NCBI RefSeq assembly: GCF_001746205.1 | Contig: NZ_MDCO01000006.1 | Span: 372,001 to 436,000 of the forward strand | Length of the DNA stretch: 64,000 bases | Reading direction: 5' to 3' | Origin: Brachyspira hampsonii | Lineage (GTDB): Bacteria > Spirochaetota > Brachyspiria > Brachyspirales > Brachyspiraceae | In this document: positions 34,905 through 44,077 of the stretch, in pieces | How the letters are laid out: each line of letters starts with the position of its first letter | How positions within the stretch are numbered: position 1 is the first letter of the stretch | Translations under genes and position numbers: made by a program | Notes under the pieces: generated by a model | Seen by the model: only the letters and a program-made list of their open reading frames with translations | What the model was told of the DNA's origin: nothing | The model's database searches: none

Positions 34905-35197
34905 AGTTAACTGATTAACTAGTTAACTAATTTTACACCATAAGGCATTCATTTTTTAGTAAGCCCTCTCTGCTATAAAAAAAATAAACTAAAAATAATG
35001 CCTTAATAGTACGCTTTTTAGCCTGATTTATAGCTAATATTGTATTATTTTATTATAAATCAATTAAAAATAAAATATATTATGATAATTCTGTATCTTT
35101 TTTATATCGTGAAACATTCAAATTAAGGCTTTTTAGTTAACTAAATTGGCTAAAAGTTAACTAAAAGTTAACTGATTCACTTCTTTTTTAGTTAACT
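34905..35197. repeat. Cluster of AGTTAACT palindromes
   Basis: Exact AGTTAACT copies start at 34905, 34921, 35135, 35155, 35166 and 35190. A variant GATTAACT at 34913 makes the first three a continuous 24-bp tandem. The 35190 copy lies inside the spacer of the late promoter. This is a typical arrangement for a repressor or activator binding region. Confidence 0.7.
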
Positions 35198-35208
35198 TTC
35201 TTTATAAT
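35174..35208 (+). promoter_or_regulatory. Late promoter 1 (terminase operon)
   Basis: GATTCACTT (35174-35182), exactly 20 bp, TATAAT (35203-35208). The same box and spacing occur at 41142 and 56049. It drives the terminase genes from 35284 and carries an AGTTAACT operator-like site in its spacer. Confidence 0.75.
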
Positions 35209-35283
35209 AGAAATAAAATAATAGCTATAAAGGTCCTATATTGCTTAATCTAATGTTGGGACCGAAACAATCAAGGTTTTTTT

Positions 35284-35940
35284 ATGCCTATCATAAACGG
35301 CGAGGAATATTTAACATTAAAAGATTTTTCACAATTAGTCGGCTGTTCTAAAGCCAACATCACACAATGCATTAAAAAACAAGACAGCAGAATAAAGTTT
35401 ATAACCGATGAGAAAGGAAGAAAACTAATATTAAAATCTTCAGCTGATAATTGGGCTTTATCAAGAAATATTTACGGTAAAACTGATAAAAATAAAAAAA
35501 CTAATAAATCCAAAAAATCAGAAATACAAAAACTAGATATAACTGATAATGAGAAAATAGGTATTATAGACAATAATGAACATCATTCTCTAAGTATAGA
35601 GGATATGGATATTAATATAGCTAAAGCAAATTTTTTAGTTGCTGATGCTACAAAAAAACAAATAGAGATAATGCTTCTTAGAGGAAAACTTATAGAAAGA
35701 AAAGTTGTAGAAGCTGTACTGCCCTCTGTTTTAATTGCTTTTAAAGGGCAGATAGATACTATACCTAAAAATGTGTCATCAAAGTTTGCTGAAATTATTA
35801 GAAGCAGGCTTGAGTTAGAAGTACCTACTGAAGAAATAACTATTATTTTGAGAGAAGCTCTTAGCAGTGAGCTTATAAAATTAGAAAAGTATTTATCCGA
35901 ACAAACAGAAAATGCTATTAATCAATTAAGGATAACCTGA
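35284..35940 (+). CDS. Terminase small subunit, Nu1-like
   Basis: The 218-residue protein has an N-terminal winged HTH (YLTLKDFSQLVGCSKANITQ), a basic linker (KTDKNKKTNKSKKSE), and the Nu1-type pattern AKANFLVADATKKQIEIMLL, RGKLIERKVVEAVLPSVLI. It recognises the packaging site on phage DNA. Its TGA overlaps the next ATG (TGATGG), coupling it to the large subunit. Confidence 0.78.
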   Translation: MPIINGEEYLTLKDFSQLVGCSKANITQCIKKQDSRIKFITDEKGRKLILKSSADNWALSRNIYGKTDKNKKTNKSKKSEIQKLDITDNEKIGIIDNNEHHSLSIEDMDINIAKANFLVADATKKQIEIMLLRGKLIERKVVEAVLPSVLIAFKGQIDTIPKNVSSKFAEIIRSRLELEVPTEEITIILREALSSELIKLEKYLSEQTENAINQLRIT

Positions 35941-37979
35941 TGGCAGTATTGCAGGAAATTGATTTAAAAACTTTAGTTTCAGAAAAAATACTGAATGATT
36001 GGAAGGAGGACGATGTGTGTTATATTCAAGATATTATAAAAAGAAGTTTAGAAGTAAAGCCAAAATATGAAATAGTAGAATATATAGAAAGAACTAGAAT
36101 ATTAAATGAAAGAGTTTCATCGATACCTGGTTATTATTCTTTTAAGGTTACGCCTTATTTAAGAGAGATAATAAGAAACTTTGATGAAGACAGCCCTATT
36201 CAGTATGTAGACTTTATGAAAGGAGCACAAATTGGAGCTACAGTAGGACTTGATGAAAACTTAATAATGTATTTATTAGGCAATTCTCCAGCACCTATTT
36301 TGTTTTTGGCTTCTACTTCAGAAGTTGCCGAGCAGATATTTACTTTAAGAGTAAGTCCTTCAATAGAAGAATCAGGATTGGGGCATTTATTTAAGTCGGC
36401 TATAAAAAATAAAAAAAGCAGAGAAACAGGAAACACAAAAAGCTATAAAACTTTTGACGGAGGATTTATTCAATTAGGAGGACTTCAGACAATATCAAAA
36501 TTAAAATCATTTTCTATAAAAGTATTGATAATAACAGAAGCAGATGAGGCTAAAATAGATGTAGGCGAACAGGGTAATGCTATAACTTTGGCAGAAAGAA
36601 GAACGGATGCATATTCAAATATCAGAAAAATACTTATAGAATCTACTCCGAAAATGGCTACAGGAGAGTCATTTATAGAACAGAGATTTTTAGAAGGCGA
36701 CAGAAGATTTTATAATGTGCCTTGTAAGGACTGCGGAGAACTTCAAATATTAGAGTTTGATAATTTAAAATATGAATTAGATGATGAAGGCATTTTAATA
36801 CCTTCATCAGTTCATTATGAATGTAAATACTGCGGAAGCCATTGGAAAGAAGTTGATAAAAAAGATTTTCTAAAAACCGCAGAGGACGGAGGACATGCAA
36901 AATGGATAGCAACATCAAAATCAGCAGATCCTAAAAGAAGAAGCTATCATTTATCATCGCTTTATGCTCCTATAGGTTTTAGAAGTTGGGAGAGTATAAT
37001 AAGAGATTATTTGAAAGCAGCGGAAGCAGAGAAAAACGGAGATAATAGTTTTATTAAAGTTTTTTATAATACAGTTTTGGGTCAGACTTATAAGGCTATA
37101 GAAGATGTACCGCCTTATGACTATATTTATAATAAAAACAGAGGAAACTATTTAAAAGAGACTATTGATGAATACGGTAAAATAAAGCAGTCTACACTTA
37201 ATATTGAAGAATTAGAGCATAAACCATTATTCTGCAATATAGCAGTAGATATTCAAAAACGATATATAGAGTGCGGAGTATTTTTATGGGCTGAAGGATA
37301 TAGAAGTTATATGCTAGGCTATCATAGACTAGACGGTGATACTTCTAATTTACGAAGCAGATGCTGGCTTTTATTAGAGAAAATTATTAAATCATCTCAT
37401 TTAGGATTTTATGCTTCTATAGTATTTATAGATAAAGGTTTTATTCCAGCAGTAGTAACAGATTTTTGTCAGGGAATATATCAAAAAACTAAAAAGTATG
37501 GTAATGTTGTATTTGCTATTAAGGGAGAAGATACAGGCAAGTTTTACAGGTTTCAAGATGATAATAAATCTCATAATACTCCTGCTTTAATATTAAACTC
37601 TTCAATGGCAAAAGATGAAGTATATAATGCTCTTTCAATAGAAAAATCAGAAAACGCAGATAATAAAGAGGAGCTTCCTATAAGGTGGGCATATTTCCCT
37701 AATGATATTGATATGAACTTTTTTAGAATGCTTACAGCAGAGGAGAAAGTAGCTAAACACACAAGAAGCTCATCAAATAAATATGAATGGCGTTTAAGGT
37801 CTGGACAGAGAAGAAACGAGGCATTGGACATATTCGCATACAGTACAGCAGCAGCGTTTTTCTATATAGATAATATTTCGCCTAAAGATAAAAACGGTAA
37901 TATTAATTATAAAGCAGTTTGGAACTATTTAAAATCCGATGACGGCATAGCATTGGAGAAAATGAATAAATTTGAATAG
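35940..37979 (+). CDS. Terminase large subunit, GpA-type
   Basis: The 679-residue protein has the lambda GpA layout. The packaging ATPase starts near residue 70 (KVTPYLREIIRNFDEDSPIQ), with a Walker-A-like KGAQIGAT, then ASTSEVAEQIFTLRVSPSI, and VLIITEADEA as Walker B. A zinc site (CKDCGELQ, CKYCGSHW) and the nuclease half (KPLFCNIAVDIQKRYIECGV, VFIDKGF) follow. It cuts and pumps DNA into the prohead. Length is normal and the gene intact. Confidence 0.9.
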   Translation: MAVLQEIDLKTLVSEKILNDWKEDDVCYIQDIIKRSLEVKPKYEIVEYIERTRILNERVSSIPGYYSFKVTPYLREIIRNFDEDSPIQYVDFMKGAQIGATVGLDENLIMYLLGNSPAPILFLASTSEVAEQIFTLRVSPSIEESGLGHLFKSAIKNKKSRETGNTKSYKTFDGGFIQLGGLQTISKLKSFSIKVLIITEADEAKIDVGEQGNAITLAERRTDAYSNIRKILIESTPKMATGESFIEQRFLEGDRRFYNVPCKDCGELQILEFDNLKYELDDEGILIPSSVHYECKYCGSHWKEVDKKDFLKTAEDGGHAKWIATSKSADPKRRSYHLSSLYAPIGFRSWESIIRDYLKAAEAEKNGDNSFIKVFYNTVLGQTYKAIEDVPPYDYIYNKNRGNYLKETIDEYGKIKQSTLNIEELEHKPLFCNIAVDIQKRYIECGVFLWAEGYRSYMLGYHRLDGDTSNLRSRCWLLLEKIIKSSHLGFYASIVFIDKGFIPAVVTDFCQGIYQKTKKYGNVVFAIKGEDTGKFYRFQDDNKSHNTPALILNSSMAKDEVYNALSIEKSENADNKEELPIRWAYFPNDIDMNFFRMLTAEEKVAKHTRSSSNKYEWRLRSGQRRNEALDIFAYSTAAAFFYIDNISPKDKNGNINYKAVWNYLKSDDGIALEKMNKFE

Positions 37980-37981
37980 TT

Positions 37982-38269
37982 TTATGCTGATTTAAACAAA
38001 TAATAATTAAATCTAACATACTTTAAATCATTTTCATTGTATCCTAAATCTTTTAATTTTTTATAAAATATATCCTCACATAAGAAAGATTGGGGATATA
38101 TATCACCTATTTTTCCTCCGTGAGAATTTACAACTATGCATTTATCCTTACAAATACTACATTTATCTTTTAATAAACATTCATGTAAAAAAGTATCTTT
38201 ATCAATTATTAAATCTTTATCATCTATTCCTTCTAAAAATAACATTACAGTTTTTTTATATTTGTTCAT
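37982..38269 (-). CDS. Candidate toxin/effector paired with a Panacea-type antitoxin
   Basis: A 95-residue protein with no recognised family. It has a cluster CLLKDKCSICKDKCIVVNSH followed by GGKIGD, and a final YVRFNYYLF. It overlaps the Panacea-type gene by 14 bp and follows it in one minus-strand transcript, the tight coupling usual for toxin-antitoxin pairs. The toxin role is inferred from position only. Confidence 0.5.
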   Translation of the reverse strand: MNKYKKTVMLFLEGIDDKDLIIDKDTFLHECLLKDKCSICKDKCIVVNSHGGKIGDIYPQSFLCEDIFYKKLKDLGYNENDLKYVRFNYYLFKSA

Positions 38270-38762
38270 ACATATTCTCTTCTTGATATTTTCTAAATAA
38301 ATATTGTTTTAATATGCTAGCATCCTTATCAAGCATATCATCAGGTATAGTAGTTGAACCATATCTAGTATTAGATGTTATTGTTTTCCAAGTTTCTAAT
38401 GGTATATTTTCATTATCTTTATGTGTAATAGCCACTAATTCCTCTGTTGATGATTGTAAAATCCAATTTTTTAAACAAGTTTCTAATATATCTATTTCTT
38501 CTTTACCTAAAAGTTTATACTGCTCGTTATTAATAGCATTGTAGTAATTTAAATATTCTCTACCTATAGCTGGACCGTGTTTTAAACATACATATTTGGC
38601 ATCTGTAATTAATGGTTTATTAAATAATGTTCTATGTATTAATTCTGTCATATATAATACTTTTTGAGTTTTTATAGCGGCATCCTCATAATCATTAACA
38701 TTGATTTGATTATTTTTTTTAAGTTTATAATATATAAAAGAAAAAACTTTATTAATATCCAT
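38256..38762 (-). CDS. Panacea (SocA/DUF4065-type) antitoxin-like protein
   Basis: I start at ATG 38762 (ribosome-binding site TAGGAGATTTT), not at the 38-codon upstream extension that crosses the promoter. The 168-residue product begins MDINKVFSFIYYKLKKNN. It contains KTQKVLYMTELIHRTLFNKP, AKYVCLKHGPAIGREYLNYY, ELVAITHKD and the DDM/DKD region typical of Panacea domains. These neutralise diverse toxins. It sits as a two-gene minus-strand insertion in the plus-strand late operon. Confidence 0.72.
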   Translation of the reverse strand: MDINKVFSFIYYKLKKNNQINVNDYEDAAIKTQKVLYMTELIHRTLFNKPLITDAKYVCLKHGPAIGREYLNYYNAINNEQYKLLGKEEIDILETCLKNWILQSSTEELVAITHKDNENIPLETWKTITSNTRYGSTTIPDDMLDKDASILKQYLFRKYQEENMYEQI

Positions 38763-38801
38763 AAAATCTCCTAATAAATTAACAATAAAACATCTATATA
38801 T

Positions 38802-38830
38802 AGTATAGTATAACTTTAAATTATCGTCAA
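38802..38830 (-). promoter_or_regulatory. Promoter of the Panacea-type pair
   Basis: Minus strand TTGACG (38830-38825), 17-bp spacer, TATACT (38807-38802), about 40 bp before the ATG at 38762. It is host-like, so the pair may be expressed during lysogeny. Confidence 0.6.
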
Positions 38831-38989
38831 TCATTAATCTATACTTTAATATAAAAAAATTATATATTAATAACAAAAAATATAAGAAAATATAATAAAA
38901 ATCTGAAATATCATAGAATAAACCTAAATATTTTACTATAATAATGTTATAATTTAGAGTTTTTGAGTAAAATTATTTAGGATAAAATA

Positions 38990-41032
38990 ATGGAAATATA
39001 TTTTGAAGTAATTAGAGTTATTATTCTTTTGGTATCAATAATATTAATAGTAAAATTTGTCAAGTTTATCAAAAAAAAATATAAACAATTTATGGAACCG
39101 TCTAATATCTTAAAATTGATAAAGCGCGAGCCAAAATTAATAAAAAATTTTAATTATAATTATGATGTTATGGACTGTATAGCCGAAGATAAAGAGGCAT
39201 TAAATATTATAAAACAGCACCATGAATTATTAAAATATATAGAAGATTATATTGATGAAGATGAAGAAGATAATCAATATGATTCTGATTATTATACTTC
39301 AAATAATAATGAAGAAGATTCCAAAGAAAATATTATTAACAGTATAAAAAATCCTAAAAAATCATATATGGAAACTACTGTCAGCGGATTAATAAAACAT
39401 AAATTAAAAAACGGAAATATATCATATCAGAAAGAAGTATCTCATAAAGGATTGAATAAATTTCAAGTTGTGAAAGCATCAAGCTGGTATGAACTAGATT
39501 TAAAAGTAAAGTCATTAAAAGAACAGTGGGACAGTCAATGGGAAAAATTATATGAAAGAGAATGCCGAAAAAAGAATATAGAAGATGCCTACAGTTATGC
39601 TGAAGAATTATCGGAAGAGGCATTTTATATGCAGGAAGAACTTGATAATATATTACTAGGACATCTTCGTATTAGTAAGCTAAAACCAAGCGATTTAAAA
39701 GATTCATCAGAATATTCGGAGCCTCAACCGTTATATCCTACATTTGAAAAAGAGCCTTATAAACCAAATATAGATGATAAACAATATAATCCTAAGCCTA
39801 GTTTTTTTACGAAATTATCAAAAAAGAAAATGGAAGAGTTTAAAAAATCTAATGATTTGAAGTTTGAAGAAGATTTAAAAGAATATAATATAAAAAAGAC
39901 TGCTGTAGATTTAAGAAATAAAACAAAAATAGAAGAGTACGATAAAAAATGCGAAGAATGGAAAATAAGGGAAGAAGAGTTTAAGAAAAATCAAGAAGAA
40001 CATAATAAGGAAATAGATTTATTTTTTAAAAATTATAAATCAGGCAAAAAAGAAGCTGTTGAACAGTATTTTATTATGCTTTTAGAAAAGCTGGAACTTC
40101 CTTTTGAATACGGAAAATCTGCCGAAATAGAATATAATTCTGATGAAAAAATGATGATTATAGATATGTTTCTTCCTACCATTGATGATATACCAAAATT
40201 AAAAAGCGTAAGCTATATAAAAACAAGAAATGAGTTTAAAGAAACATACTATGCAGAGTCATATATAAGAAATAAATATGACAGTGTTATATATCAAATG
40301 GTTCTTCAGACATTGAATTATGTATTTTCAATAGCTAAAGATGATTTAGTAGATTTTGTTGTATTTAATGGTAAAATAAGTACAATAGATAAATCAACAG
40401 GAAAAAATATAGAGCCTTATATACTTTCTGTAAGTATAAAAAGAAATGATTTTAATGAAATTAATCTAAAAACAGTTGATCCTAAAACTTGGTTTAAAAG
40501 TTCTAAAGGAGTTTCTGCGGCATCATTAGCCAAAGTTGCTCCTGTAGCACCGCTTATTGCAATATCTAGGGAAGACAAAAGATTTATTGAAGGTTATTCA
40601 GTTTCAGAAAATATTGATGAAGGCTTTAATCTAGCTTCTATGGATTGGCAGGATTTTGAGAATTTGGTAAGAGAAATATTTGAAAAAGAGTTTAATGTTA
40701 ATGGCGGAGAAGTAAAAATTACTCAGGCAAGCAGAGACGGAGGAGTTGATGCTGTTGCTTTTGACCAAGACCCTATTAGAGGCGGAAAGATAGTTATTCA
40801 GGCTAAAAGATGTAATAATGTTGTAGGAGTTTCAGCTGTAAGAGATTTATACGGCACAGTTTTAAATGAGGGAGCTAATAAAGGAATTTTAGTTACTACA
40901 TCTAATTACGGAAATGATGCTTATGATTTTGCTAAAGGAAAACCTATAACATTAATGAATGGAGCTAATTTGCTTTATCTTTTAGAAAAACATGGATATA
41001 AAGCAAAAATTGATTTAACAAAAAATAAATAA
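38990..41032 (+). CDS. Membrane-anchored Mrr-like restriction endonuclease
   Basis: The 680-residue protein begins with a membrane span (about residues 6-24, VIRVIILLVSIILIVKFV). A long charged, coiled-coil-rich middle with lysine/glutamate repeats spans about 90-340. An unassigned globular part (about 345-520) follows, and a C-terminal Mrr_cat domain: DWQDFENLVREIFEKEF, SRDGGVDAVAFD, KIVIQAKR and VRDLYGTVLNEGANKGILVT. The Asp and QxK are the PD-(D/E)xK catalytic set. It may cut modified or incoming DNA near the membrane, as a prophage-encoded defence. It has its own upstream region between two phage transcription units. Confidence 0.8.
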   Translation: MEIYFEVIRVIILLVSIILIVKFVKFIKKKYKQFMEPSNILKLIKREPKLIKNFNYNYDVMDCIAEDKEALNIIKQHHELLKYIEDYIDEDEEDNQYDSDYYTSNNNEEDSKENIINSIKNPKKSYMETTVSGLIKHKLKNGNISYQKEVSHKGLNKFQVVKASSWYELDLKVKSLKEQWDSQWEKLYERECRKKNIEDAYSYAEELSEEAFYMQEELDNILLGHLRISKLKPSDLKDSSEYSEPQPLYPTFEKEPYKPNIDDKQYNPKPSFFTKLSKKKMEEFKKSNDLKFEEDLKEYNIKKTAVDLRNKTKIEEYDKKCEEWKIREEEFKKNQEEHNKEIDLFFKNYKSGKKEAVEQYFIMLLEKLELPFEYGKSAEIEYNSDEKMMIIDMFLPTIDDIPKLKSVSYIKTRNEFKETYYAESYIRNKYDSVIYQMVLQTLNYVFSIAKDDLVDFVVFNGKISTIDKSTGKNIEPYILSVSIKRNDFNEINLKTVDPKTWFKSSKGVSAASLAKVAPVAPLIAISREDKRFIEGYSVSENIDEGFNLASMDWQDFENLVREIFEKEFNVNGGEVKITQASRDGGVDAVAFDQDPIRGGKIVIQAKRCNNVVGVSAVRDLYGTVLNEGANKGILVTTSNYGNDAYDFAKGKPITLMNGANLLYLLEKHGYKAKIDLTKNK

Positions 41033-41128
41033 TAATATATTTTATATAAATCTTTTATTATTCATATATCTATCATAATAAATATTTTCTATATATTTAA
41101 TCAATATTATAAATTAAAAAAAACTTCC

Positions 41129-41176
41129 ATAAATCGAAAATGATTCACTTATTAAAAAATAACAAAATTGTATAAT
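41129..41176 (+). promoter_or_regulatory. Late promoter 2 (head operon)
   Basis: GATTCACTT (41142-41150), 20 bp, TATAAT (41171-41176). The 48-bp block is identical at 44 positions to 56036-56083. It is the only promoter-like element before the head genes from 41205, after the defence insert. Confidence 0.8.
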
Positions 41177-41204
41177 TAGCTTATAAAAATGATATGAGGT
41201 CATT

Positions 41205-41471
41205 ATGCCTTTAAAAAGCATTTATACAGAAGAAGAACTTATTGAGAAAATCAAAGCTATTGATGAAGAGATAGCAGCAACAGGAAATAAAAGAGGATAC
41301 ACATTCGGAGACGGACAAATTAATCAGTCTGTAACTTATAAAACAGTAGATGATTTAATGAAATTAAGAAAGCAGTATATGGACGAACTAAAAAAAATAA
41401 ACCCTGATTATGATGCAGTTCAGGCTTATTCTATTAGAAGCAATTTAGGAAATAGGATGGGACATAGATGA
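41205..41471 (+). CDS. Head-tail joining-type small protein (gpW/DUF6148-like)
   Basis: An 88-residue protein: TEEELIEKIKAIDEEIAATG, then YKTVDDLMKLRKQYMDELKK. The helix, beta-turn, helix layout and the position between terminase and portal recall lambda gpW. Sequence similarity is weak. Ribosome-binding site TGAGGTCATT; its stop overlaps the next start (ATGA). Confidence 0.55.
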   Translation: MPLKSIYTEEELIEKIKAIDEEIAATGNKRGYTFGDGQINQSVTYKTVDDLMKLRKQYMDELKKINPDYDAVQAYSIRSNLGNRMGHR

Positions 41472-41722
41472 TTAAAGCAGATGAAGCTAGAAAAATAAAT
41501 ATCACTTTGTGGTATAGACTTGTATTTGCTTTGTATATTCTGCTTTTAAATAGGTATATAAAATTAAATGCTAAAAAAGGAAAGAACACACTTTTATATA
41601 ATGAATATTTTTTGATGAGAATGTTTTTTATGAAATGGCAGGAAGATAAAATTGATGAAATTGTAAAAGATAAAGGCTATAGAGTTTTTGGTTCTCATAA
41701 TTTAAAGGGTATTAGCTGGTAA
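41468..41722 (+). CDS. Small phage protein upstream of portal, unknown
   Basis: An 84-residue aromatic-rich basic protein (NTLLYNEYFLMRMFFMKWQE). Its start overlaps the previous stop and its stop abuts the portal start (TAATG), so it belongs to the head operon. No family recognised. Confidence 0.55.
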   Translation: MIKADEARKINITLWYRLVFALYILLLNRYIKLNAKKGKNTLLYNEYFLMRMFFMKWQEDKIDEIVKDKGYRVFGSHNLKGISW

Positions 41723-43344
41723 TGTTTAAGTTTGTAAAAGATATATCGGAGGCTTTAAATTGTGCTTTCAGTATTAAAGCAGGAAATAATATTAAAGAAA
41801 TTAAAATAGAAGAAAAAGAAAATATAAATAGTTATTTAAATACTACAGGCTACGGCATAGGATATAGAAGTGTAGGAGCTAAAATAGAATACGGAGTACA
41901 GCCTGTAGTTGATGAGTTCTTTGACAGGGTCGTTTTAGTAGGAAGAAGCAGACAGTCTGAATTTGATTCTGTACATTATAAGGCTATGATTTATTGGCTT
42001 ATGACTTATGTAGTGGGTACAGGATTAAATATTAATGTACTTCCTAATTGGGAAATATTGGGTATAGATGATGCAGATACAAAAAGAAAATATCAGTCAA
42101 AAATAGAGCATAGAATAAAATCTATTTTAAGAAGCAAAGAAGCAGATTTTTTAGGCAATTATAATACAGGTCAGTTTTTCAGAGAATTATATAGAAGCTA
42201 TGTAGTAGACGGCGATGTATTTGTTCAGTTTATTTATGAACATAAAAAAACTGCGAATGATTTTGTATTAAGTCCAGTGAAATTAAGAATTATACCTACA
42301 GAATGCATAAGCTATATAAAAGACAGTGCGGAAGGAATAAAGCTAGATAAATATGGCAGAGAGATAGGATATTACATAACAGAAAATAATTATGAAGATA
42401 CTTCAAGTATTTATAATAAGAAATTAAAAAATAAAGCTGTTTATTATCCCAGATATACAAGTATGGGTCAGATACAAATAATACATTTAGCAAATAGAAA
42501 CAGACCATTAGATTTAAGAGGGATACCTAGAGGCAGTCATATATTTCATGAACTTGAAAAAATATATCAATCAAATGTAGCAGAATTAGATGCTCAGCTT
42601 CTTAATTCGCAGATATTCGGAGTTATAGAAAGAGAATTAGGTACGGAGGATAAAAGCGAATTAAAAGATTTGCCTGCTAGAAAAAATTTTATAGAGTCAA
42701 CTAAAGAAGTACCAAGCACTGATTCAACTGTAATGAATATGACAAATGTAGTATTAAACCATTTAAATGCAGGAGAAAAATTAGTACAAGCTAATTCAAA
42801 CCGACCTAATTTAAATATACCTGCTTTTATTGAAAGCATATTAATTCCAGCTTGTTCTTCTATGGGAATACCTGCGGAAGTATTAAAGGGAAGTTTTAAT
42901 AGTAATTATTCGGCAGCAAGGGCAGCAATAAATCAGATGTGGGAGACTGTAGTACAGGAAAGGACAGATTTTGCTTTGAATGTTGTAAGTCCTTTTTATG
43001 AAAGTGTAATAACAGAGCTTGTCTACAGCAGAGATTTAAAATTAAAAGGCTTTTTAGAAAGCAGTGAAAAGAGATTAGCTTGGCTTCAGCATACAGTAAC
43101 AGGAAGAGCAATACCTACATTAGACCCTACAAAAGAAGTAGAAGCTATGAAAATGTCCGTAGAAAACGGATTTGTTACCAGAGAATATGCAAGCCGTACA
43201 CTCTATGGTACTAATTTTAGAGATAATGTTCAGGGTATAGCAGATGAAGAAGAACATAGCAGAAGTTTGAATGTAAAACTTGGAGAAAATAATAATAATA
43301 AAAGTAATGAAAATAATAATAATGAGGAATTAAATAATGAGTGA
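41722..43344 (+). CDS. Portal protein (lambda gpB type)
   Basis: The 540-residue protein has the lambda-portal pattern: RVVLVGRSRQSEFDSVHYKA at the start, YRSYVVDGDVFVQFIYEHKK, IHLANRNRPLDLRGIPRGSH, and GIPAEVLKGSFNSNYSAARA near the end. The Asn-rich tail is extra. The portal is the dodecameric channel through which DNA enters the head. Intact. Confidence 0.88.
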   Translation: MFKFVKDISEALNCAFSIKAGNNIKEIKIEEKENINSYLNTTGYGIGYRSVGAKIEYGVQPVVDEFFDRVVLVGRSRQSEFDSVHYKAMIYWLMTYVVGTGLNINVLPNWEILGIDDADTKRKYQSKIEHRIKSILRSKEADFLGNYNTGQFFRELYRSYVVDGDVFVQFIYEHKKTANDFVLSPVKLRIIPTECISYIKDSAEGIKLDKYGREIGYYITENNYEDTSSIYNKKLKNKAVYYPRYTSMGQIQIIHLANRNRPLDLRGIPRGSHIFHELEKIYQSNVAELDAQLLNSQIFGVIERELGTEDKSELKDLPARKNFIESTKEVPSTDSTVMNMTNVVLNHLNAGEKLVQANSNRPNLNIPAFIESILIPACSSMGIPAEVLKGSFNSNYSAARAAINQMWETVVQERTDFALNVVSPFYESVITELVYSRDLKLKGFLESSEKRLAWLQHTVTGRAIPTLDPTKEVEAMKMSVENGFVTREYASRTLYGTNFRDNVQGIADEEEHSRSLNVKLGENNNNKSNENNNNEELNNE

Positions 43345-44074
43345 TTTAGCTATAGAAGAAAAACTTTTATCTCAATATATGAATAATCAGAATATTTACA
43401 GTTTAGGAAAAAGTTTTGAGATAAAAAATAATATAGCTTTAATAAGAATATACGGAGCTATTGATCCTTATCCTAGCTGGTTTTCTTCTGCTTCAGTAAA
43501 CTTATTATTTGAAATAGTAAAGAGTATTAAAAGTGATAAAAATATAAAAGGGGCAGCTTTTATAATAGATTCGCCTGGCGGAGCAGTTTACAGAGCAGCA
43601 GAATTATTTAATGCTATTAAAGAGATGGAAATAAAAAAAATTGCTTTTGTTGATAGTTCCTGCTGTTCGCTTGCATATTGGTTAGCAAGTGCCTGCGATA
43701 AAATTGTAGCTACTTCTGAAACTGCTTATTTTGGAAGCATAGGTGTTATATCAGGCAGATATTATTCAGATTCGGAAATATATATTACAAATAGAGAAAG
43801 CCCTAACAAGTATCATGATTTAAGAGATGATAAAGCAAAAGAATACACTCAAAACAGACTTGATGAAATATATTCAATGTTTAAAAGAGATATACTTTCA
43901 AATAGAACTATAAAAAAAGAAGCTATGGACGGCTCTTATTTTTTATCTGGTAAAGCTAAAGAATTAGGGCTTATAGATGAAATTAATTTGAACTGCGATA
44001 TAGAAAGTTATTTTAATGAGGCAATAACTATTGATGATATTAATAAAGCTGTAGAAAAAGCAATGTCTATATAA
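43337..44074 (+). CDS. S49-family (ClpP/SppA-like) capsid maturation protease
   Basis: The 245-residue protein has FIIDSPGGAVYRAAELFNAI and DSSCCSLAYWLASACDKIVA with catalytic Ser111, then YFGSIGVISG. It corresponds to the lambda gpC protease that processes the scaffold. Its start overlaps the end of the portal gene by 8 bp. It is followed by a structured repeat. Confidence 0.85.
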   Translation: MSDLAIEEKLLSQYMNNQNIYSLGKSFEIKNNIALIRIYGAIDPYPSWFSSASVNLLFEIVKSIKSDKNIKGAAFIIDSPGGAVYRAAELFNAIKEMEIKKIAFVDSSCCSLAYWLASACDKIVATSETAYFGSIGVISGRYYSDSEIYITNRESPNKYHDLRDDKAKEYTQNRLDEIYSMFKRDILSNRTIKKEAMDGSYFLSGKAKELGLIDEINLNCDIESYFNEAITIDDINKAVEKAMSI

Positions 44075-44077
44075 GCG

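Larger units (their letters stand above)
34837..35283. other. Regulatory interval between the RHH gene and terminase
   Basis: A 447-bp gene-free region. Contents: a small GC-rich hairpin zone right after the RHH gene (CGGC/GCCG around a GGGC-GCCC stem, about 34838-34877) that could end its transcript; six AGTTAACT copies; a late promoter; and a weak leader stem GGTCC/GGACC at about 35229-35263 before the Nu1-like gene. Confidence 0.55.

Noticed and set aside
34504-35197. CRISPR-like array from the TCACGGAA and AGTTAACT repeats
   Set aside because: Units are only 8 bp with irregular spacing and no cas genes; operator sites fit better.
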